Under the pieces are notes generated by a model. That model saw only the letters and a program-made list of their open reading frames with translations, was not told where the DNA came from and did not search any database. Shown in pieces: positions 58,364 through 64,000 of a DNA stretch of 64,000 nt; the stretch's first letter is position 1; each line of letters opens with the position of its first letter. A program made the position numbers and the translations under genes. The DNA is from Clavelina lepadiformis (taxonomy: Eukaryota; Chordata; Ascidiacea; Aplousobranchia; Clavelinidae): contig NC_135247.1 of the NCBI RefSeq assembly GCF_947623445.1, positions 2,668,501 through 2,732,500 of the forward strand, read 5' to 3'.

Positions 58364-60339
58364 TGCTTAAAATATACACAGATTCTAAGATGGTCAACCT
58401 TTAATTTCAACAACAACTCTTTCAGGAGCATTAACTAAATGTAATTTACCCTAAATCAAGGCTAATAGCAACTTTCTGTGAACTTCGCCATAAACATTAA
58501 AGAACTGGCAGAGGCAATAACATTGACACTGGCCCTGTGACAACACGTGAGTTGATGAGGCCAAGCCACAATTGAATGTGAAATAATATGATTTCTAGAC
58601 TGTGGCTCTAGTTAGTTAACCTTCAAACGTTGCTGCTTTGTAACAAAATATTTTGCAGGGGCATATCTAGTGTCGCTTCGAAAGGGATGAGTAATATGGT
58701 TTGACAACTGGGTAAAAATATCGCATTTTTATGCCATAATAATAGCCGCCATATTAAATGTCCAAATTAAAATTTCTACGTTTATATCTAACGTAAATCT
58801 TATGAAAGCACTTTTCCCTGTCCTGTTGTAATAAGCGCGGTAGAATTCCACATTAATATGTAGTTTTGTCACAATATTAATGGTAATACTTAGCCGAAGA
58901 AGGTCACATAACATACGTTTTGTCTTAGGTATTTTATTATATAGGAACGTTTCGTCTAGCCTATGTTTAAAGGATAAATTATTTTAAGTATAACATTGAA
59001 TCGGAACATTTAAACCGGTTTGAGCAATGATACGTTTCGATTCCTAGTTTTAGTACCGTTGTTATACCCTTGAGCGAGGTATGACAACGATTGCTCCCGC
59101 TTACAGGCCCTGATAAACGCATAGCTCGAAATTGAGGAAATGCAACAGCGAAAAAAAACAAAAAAAAAATTAAATAGTGTGTGTCCGTCGAAACTTGCAC
59201 TAAGTCAAGTTAGGGTAACCAGAGCTCGAGCGAGGAATCATCGTCGAGAGTAAGTCTTGCAAAGATTGTGATACCATACTATAGGCCTACTGTGATGATA
59301 AAGGGATATTATAATATACAAATCGAATACAATATAGAATTCTTATTTTCAGACATCTGCTTTACGAAACGTGACGTTAATGATGGATAACATTGCGTAC
59401 CGATAACTTCCTGTTTTCCGTTTTAAGTCGTAACATAAATGTTGTGCTTGCCTATCCTGCGTGTATTATTATACACAGTTGTTCAATGCATTAAGTCTAC
59501 TAAGATCAACGCTGTAACATCGACATCTTTATGCTGTCGCTGTGCTAATGATTTGTGAAAATGTAATCGTTGAAACATACAGTTGTCATTCCTGTGTAAC
59601 CACTGTTGAATTCAATTTGAAGAAGTTCAGTGTTAAGATAGACAACTTTATTGTCATCTTCACAAGACAATAAGCCGTCAAGGTGCACAATTATATCTGT
59701 GGGTGAGAAAAGCAGACAACGACCTCATGAGACTCATATATCATCACCCGCAATAAACATTTCAACAAGTAAATATTGTAGCGAAGTGGGTCAACCTCTC
59801 AAGTTCAGGTGCCATGTACCCACTTTTCGTTACAATACCATTGGTTTGAGCTTATGTTTGACAACAACAGAATAGGAACTACGACCTAACCTATTCAAGT
59901 TTTTTGATCCAAATCAACTCTAACGCTCCTAAGGGAAAGCAGAAAATTGAATTCAAATTCGAAGATAAGCATTTAGTTACGAAAACTTCAACAAAGTGGA
60001 ATTTTGAAAAGAATATGCTTTTATTTCATGTACGATAAAAGCATCAAAGGTACGAAAACACATTCACAGTTACCTGGAAAGACATCTGAGACATTTGGTA
60101 CGCTTTGTCAAATCCAAGTCTAGGCCTACTAAACACTATGTAAAATGAAGTGCGCGCTGGTTCAACAAAATTGCTTTCAAGCAAATTAAGACACAGGTTA
60201 ATTTGGGTCACTGAAAGGGCGTAACACAAAGTATAGTACATATTGAACAGTATTTACAAGTACATCTTCATACAGTAAAACGAAATAATAGAAATGTATC
60301 TTCAATTTTGCATCTGGAGATAATGGAAGACGCTAGTCA
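58364..60339. other. intergenic between SMAP and KIF9
   Basis: No gene supported. Contains a SINE-like repeat copy at 59061-59250. Confidence 0.45.
59061..59250 (+). repeat. dispersed SINE-like repeat, copy 1
   Basis: Begins GTTATACCCTTGAGCGAGGT, has an A-rich middle and ends GAGGAATCATCGTCGA. The same order occurs at 61135-61256: CTTGGGCAAGGC, then TCGAAATTTGCAC against TCGAAACTTGCAC, then the shared end GAGGAATCATCGTCGA. Confidence 0.55.
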
Positions 60340-63300
60340 CTAATAAACGTAAGACATCTGATTGGGAGGCTTATTCCTCATACTGACTTGTGGCACGCCA
60401 GGGGGCAGCTGTCTGTTGGGTTGTGGCTGCGCCATTGCTTTTTCGTAGATTTGCTGCAAAATCAGATGTACTTCCAGTATTATTCGTATTCGAGTTTGGT
60501 GTATACTAATCGTTAAGTTGAGTTGGCTGTTTGTTGTCATAGATATCAATTCGCTTTGCAAATGTTACTTAAAAGTCTAAAACATTTTTATATTTAGCAA
60601 TTGACAAATCAGTTCCAAAATAAACTGATTTCGAAGTGAATCGTAACAAACCTTAGTACAAATAACCACTTAAACCACATACCCTTCGTCTTGTTCGCAT
60701 CTTTGCGTTGTAGAAAGCGGCGGAATCTTGGTGGTCCATCAGAAGTTCTTGCTGCACCCTTTCGAATTTCTCCTGATATATTTCGCAGGTACAAAACATC
60801 ATGCTTGGGTAATTAACACGACAAATAAACCCCCAAGCACAAACTGATTGGTTACCTGGTCGTCCTCAAGATTAGCCTGCTGTGAGTTGAGTGTGAGTCT
60901 GGCTGGAACAATTATGCCGGGACGTGCACCGTAGCCAACCGAAGCGCTGGTCTCGTGATTGTCTTGCATGAACGAGTCGTTGTACCAGGCGTCAAATTCT
61001 AAACACATCATTCTCACGACGGTAAATAATGACTTTGAAAAATTGGGATTATTAAAACAACTTCATGACAAGTAGGCCTATATATGAGAGGAGAGTGGCA
61101 ACGTTTTCACTACCAGCTTTGCACTTACGCAACTGTTGTAATACGCTTGGGCAAGGCACTAACGACGCTTGCAAAAACAAAAAATGCGTATCAATCGAAA
61201 TTTGCACAACGGCTAGTTCTATAACCGAAGGTCGAGGGAGGAGGAATCATCGTCGAACTTAAACCGCGTTTTAGTCATATCACAGTATTTTGCTTACCTT
61301 GCACCAACTTCTGACGGCATTGGTCCACCAGCTTCTGACAATACTCGACTTCTGTTTTAACGTTTCGAAGTTCGTCGTAGTCATGTCGATAGGTTTGTTT
61401 CAGATTCTTGAGCTGAGAAATCAGTTGGAATTCTTCTTCGTCAATTACCGTCTCCCCTTCTTCGTTCACAAATTCACCTGTATATTTTGAAGCGGTGATA
61501 AGCTCATATTACTACCCTTGTAAGATGCATAATTTCTTTAATCTATTTCCTTGGGTTAGTATTAAACCTACAAAACGGAAAAAAGTTTGACTTTTAAAGA
61601 TAGAAGATTTCAGTTAATAACCTTGTTCAATTCTCTCGTTCTTCTTCCTTTCCAGAGCAACCCTGGTCCCGTCGATCATATGCTTAGTTGCATTAACAGC
61701 ATGTGCTAGGTCTCTAACCTGGAATGATCCCTTAGAGCTATTCAATACTGCATTTAATATTTATCGTTTAGTTCTTAGAAACAAAGGCAAAAGTAGCGAC
61801 GCAAAATATTCTGATTTGGGTTAAGACGTTCTTGTTTGTAAAACCAACAATGAAATTACGGTGTTCAATTCTTCCGCACTTACTATTCGTTTCTTGCTCA
61901 TAAGAATTGTTTTGTTTTCGTTCAGAATGCGGTTGATTTCTTGGCCTCTTTCTTTCTTAAACTCTTCAAACGCTTGAGGTCTTGTCGGCGGCGTACTGTA
62001 ATGAATATATTCTAAGCTTAGACAGGATATTTTCTGACAAATTTACAAGACAAATTATGTCTATTGTTGATTCTGTGAGAATTACCTGGGTCGGCTGGTT
62101 TTCTTTTCTTCTGTAACTGAATCAGTCGGGAAGCTTTCCTCCTTCTTCGTCGATTCGGCGCCATCCGTCGTGGCGAGCTGCACTGACGGCTGTGTCGCGC
62201 CACTCTTGGCAGGTTTGGCGCCAGGCTCAGCCTGTGGGGAAGGGCTGGCCGGGCCACGGCCAGTAGGGCTAAAGTCAGAGTGAAAAACATTTTACTCAAT
62301 CATAAATTTTCAATGAAAAACTAATTAAATTTGTATCTCAAATCCAGAAATGTAAATACTGTCCGATTGTATGTCAGGTGATCGTAGCGTGTATTAGACC
62401 CCAAGATGCATGATAATGGGAAGCAAACGCAACAATACAGCAAATAAGACGATACCTTCCGCCGCCCCTCGATTTCTTTCCACTTTTCCGTTTCGGTGAC
62501 GCAGGTGGCTGCTGTTTCTGCTTGGAAGCTGGTGCCGCAGTCGCCTGCTGCGTTGCTATAGGAACCACTGTAAATGCAGTCTCACTCGTGCCCGCGTAGT
62601 TGCCATGGTCGTCCAGGGGAAGCCCCGCCTAAACAGCAGTACGGGAGTTAAATGGTACATATTGTATATGGCACATAATGATAGCGTATACGGCACATAG
62701 ACTGAGTATTTTAATATAAAAAATCGAACTTTTTGCACAGCAAGCATTGCATCGGAATCGCTTTTGTCTAACAGCAGGAATTTGTTCTTGTACTGTTGGT
62801 TTATATCTCGTTCCATTTCAAGCACAACGCTGCGAAACTGTGTAAATATTGCACCAATCTGATGCAAGCTTGTGACGTCAATCTCACTTGTTTTTCCTTC
62901 AAGAAAGAGTCGAACCTGTTCAAAAATTACAAGTTTATGAAGTGGGAAAAAATTCATGATGGAAGTTATAGCACGGCGCAACAGTTATCAGCACTGTAGT
63001 TGTGTAAATATCAGTAAAGACGTTAACAGGTAAAGTGTACTAAAAAAACAAAAAAAAAATGTAAGTAACTAGCTAAAGTTATGGCATTCATCTTAAGCAG
63101 CAAGCACCTGTTTCTTTATGTCATTCATTTGTCCATCAGACAAGGAGCTATAGCTGACTTGAGCACGATTTGCCAGGGTGTTATGCATGTCTAATTCCTG
63201 TAAAAAGTCATTGAAGCCAGTTATTTCCAGAATCAGCCACTAGACTTTTACTCACAGCTAGCCTTCTCATAGCATTACTGGAAACAGGTCCTGATAATTT

Positions 63301-64000
63301 CTCAATACCTGCTTGAGGTTTTTAATATTGGCATCCAGCTCTCGGACAAGAAGCCATGGATCGTAATGTTCATTCACAGCTGGCTCCACTGGCACACACT
63401 TCATTCTCATTGCAAACCGCAGTGTTGATATCTATGTATACAGTAGTTTCAAATTTACTGTCAATAATGCCTTTTTAAGCTGTGTTATCATAAATGTAAA
63501 AAAGCATTTAACTATAGTCTAAACTTTTCTTTTTTTGAAATGCACTGACCGTTTCATCCAACTGAGGAAAATCTCCATAAACGTTAGCAATCATTGTCGT
63601 GCAGCACTTTCCACCAATAGAATCCTGTGGAAATCCAATAAGAAGGATTACAGTTAATGTTTAATCTTTTTTAAGTTAGTTTTATGAAATATTAGTAAAA
63701 TTGACCATTACCTTCAAAGCGTGGGTTAATTTAGTTTGTCGGTAGGGAATGTGTCCTCTGTGTTTATCAGCCAGAGCAATCACGGTTTGCTCCAAGAACG
63801 TGAGAGATTTATTGATGTACATTGCCTCTTTTTGTATCTGACCTTCAGACTAGAAGAATTCGTCAATGTTATAAGTTAGCTTTGCAAATTTCACTCATCT
63901 TTTTAGATATTTTACAGTAAGATGCTTACTCCTGTTTTGCCCAAACGTTCAGAGCCAGCCAAATCAACTAAGTTTAATTTTGAGGTGACATACTTGGCAT
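60340..64000 (-). CDS. KIF9: kinesin-like protein KIF9 (partial, 5' part beyond the window)
   Basis: Fourteen minus-strand coding segments join in phase: 64000-63930 (partial), 63849-63712, 63624-63550, 63431-63309, 63197-63108, 62915-62730, 62628-62456, 62268-62086, 61995-61884, 61718-61622, 61477-61298, 60998-60856, 60772-60683 and 60453-60340. The first piece holds the switch II motif NLVDLAGSERLGKTG, followed by YINKSLTFLEQTVIALADK, IPYRQTKLTHALK and the motor end STLRFAMRMKCV. The stalk has the KIF9 signature blocks AFEEFKKERGQEINRIL, VIDEEEFQLISQLKNLKQ, EYCQKLVDQCRQ and EFDAWYNDSF, matching human KIF9 in order. A Pro/Lys-rich linker (SPKRKSGKKSRGGG) lies between. KIF9 is an N-terminal motor kinesin of motile cilia and sperm flagella, in the central apparatus. 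Confidence 0.96.
61135..61256 (+). repeat. dispersed SINE-like repeat, copy 2 (in a KIF9 intron)
   Basis: Shares start, middle and end blocks with 59061-59250, in the same orientation. It lies in the intron between the 61298-61477 and 60856-60998 exons. Confidence 0.55.

Noticed and set aside
1-64000. CRISPR arrays, bacterial operons, integrons or phage
   Set aside because: The window is intron-rich animal DNA and no spaced direct repeats of that kind were seen.

Overview
The window reads as nuclear DNA of a solitary ascidian (tunicate). The base composition is AT-rich, the genes are compact with many short introns, and several proteins are clear chordate orthologues. The strongest lineage marker is a three-exon gene for a cionin precursor (tunicate cholecystokinin/gastrin peptide) at 28145-29661 on the minus strand. 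Its predicted peptide is DYYGWMDF-amide, whereas the known Ciona intestinalis cionin is NYYGWMDF-amide, so another species or genus is likely. Exon structures were assembled by hand from reading frames, splice-site dinucleotides and intron phases; no search or transcript data were available.

Layout. 0-10 kb: a possible last exon of an upstream gene (41-270), then DNAJB11/ERdj3 (1170-5265, plus, nine exons, 359 aa) and the ribosomal protein eL43/RPL37A (7698-10065, plus, three exons, 91 aa), which has lost three of the four zinc-ribbon cysteines. 10.7-24.7 kb: a transposon-rich block. An old hAT fossil is split by a young, apparently complete hAT element (11248-14360). After it come a non-autonomous hAT (18291-18911), a young Ty3/Gypsy LTR retrotransposon with identical LTRs (19089-23365) and a 731-bp element with about 230-bp inverted arms (23955-24685). 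24.7-44 kb: a short non-autonomous hAT (26756-27013), the cionin gene, a probable broken gene tail (31167-31540, minus), a 13-exon EF-hand protein gene (32237-38107, plus) and FoxH (40301-43792, plus, eight exons, 638 aa). 44-64 kb, all minus strand: an FKBP14-like ER prolyl isomerase, AAMP, two intronless Mpv17/PMP22-family paralogues on either side of a hAT MITE, DCAF4 with a LINE and a SINE in its single intron, SMAP (small acidic protein), and the 3' part of KIF9, which runs off the right edge.

The genes do not form one pathway. They are a mixed set of housekeeping genes (ribosome, ER folding, mitochondrial or peroxisomal membrane, ubiquitin ligase adaptor, cilium) with one developmental regulator (FoxH, the Nodal/Smad partner family) and one neuropeptide gene. 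The most unusual points are the zinc-ribbon loss in eL43, the Asp-1 form of cionin, a possible transposon-derived segment in the FoxH last exon, and the clean nested hAT insertion.
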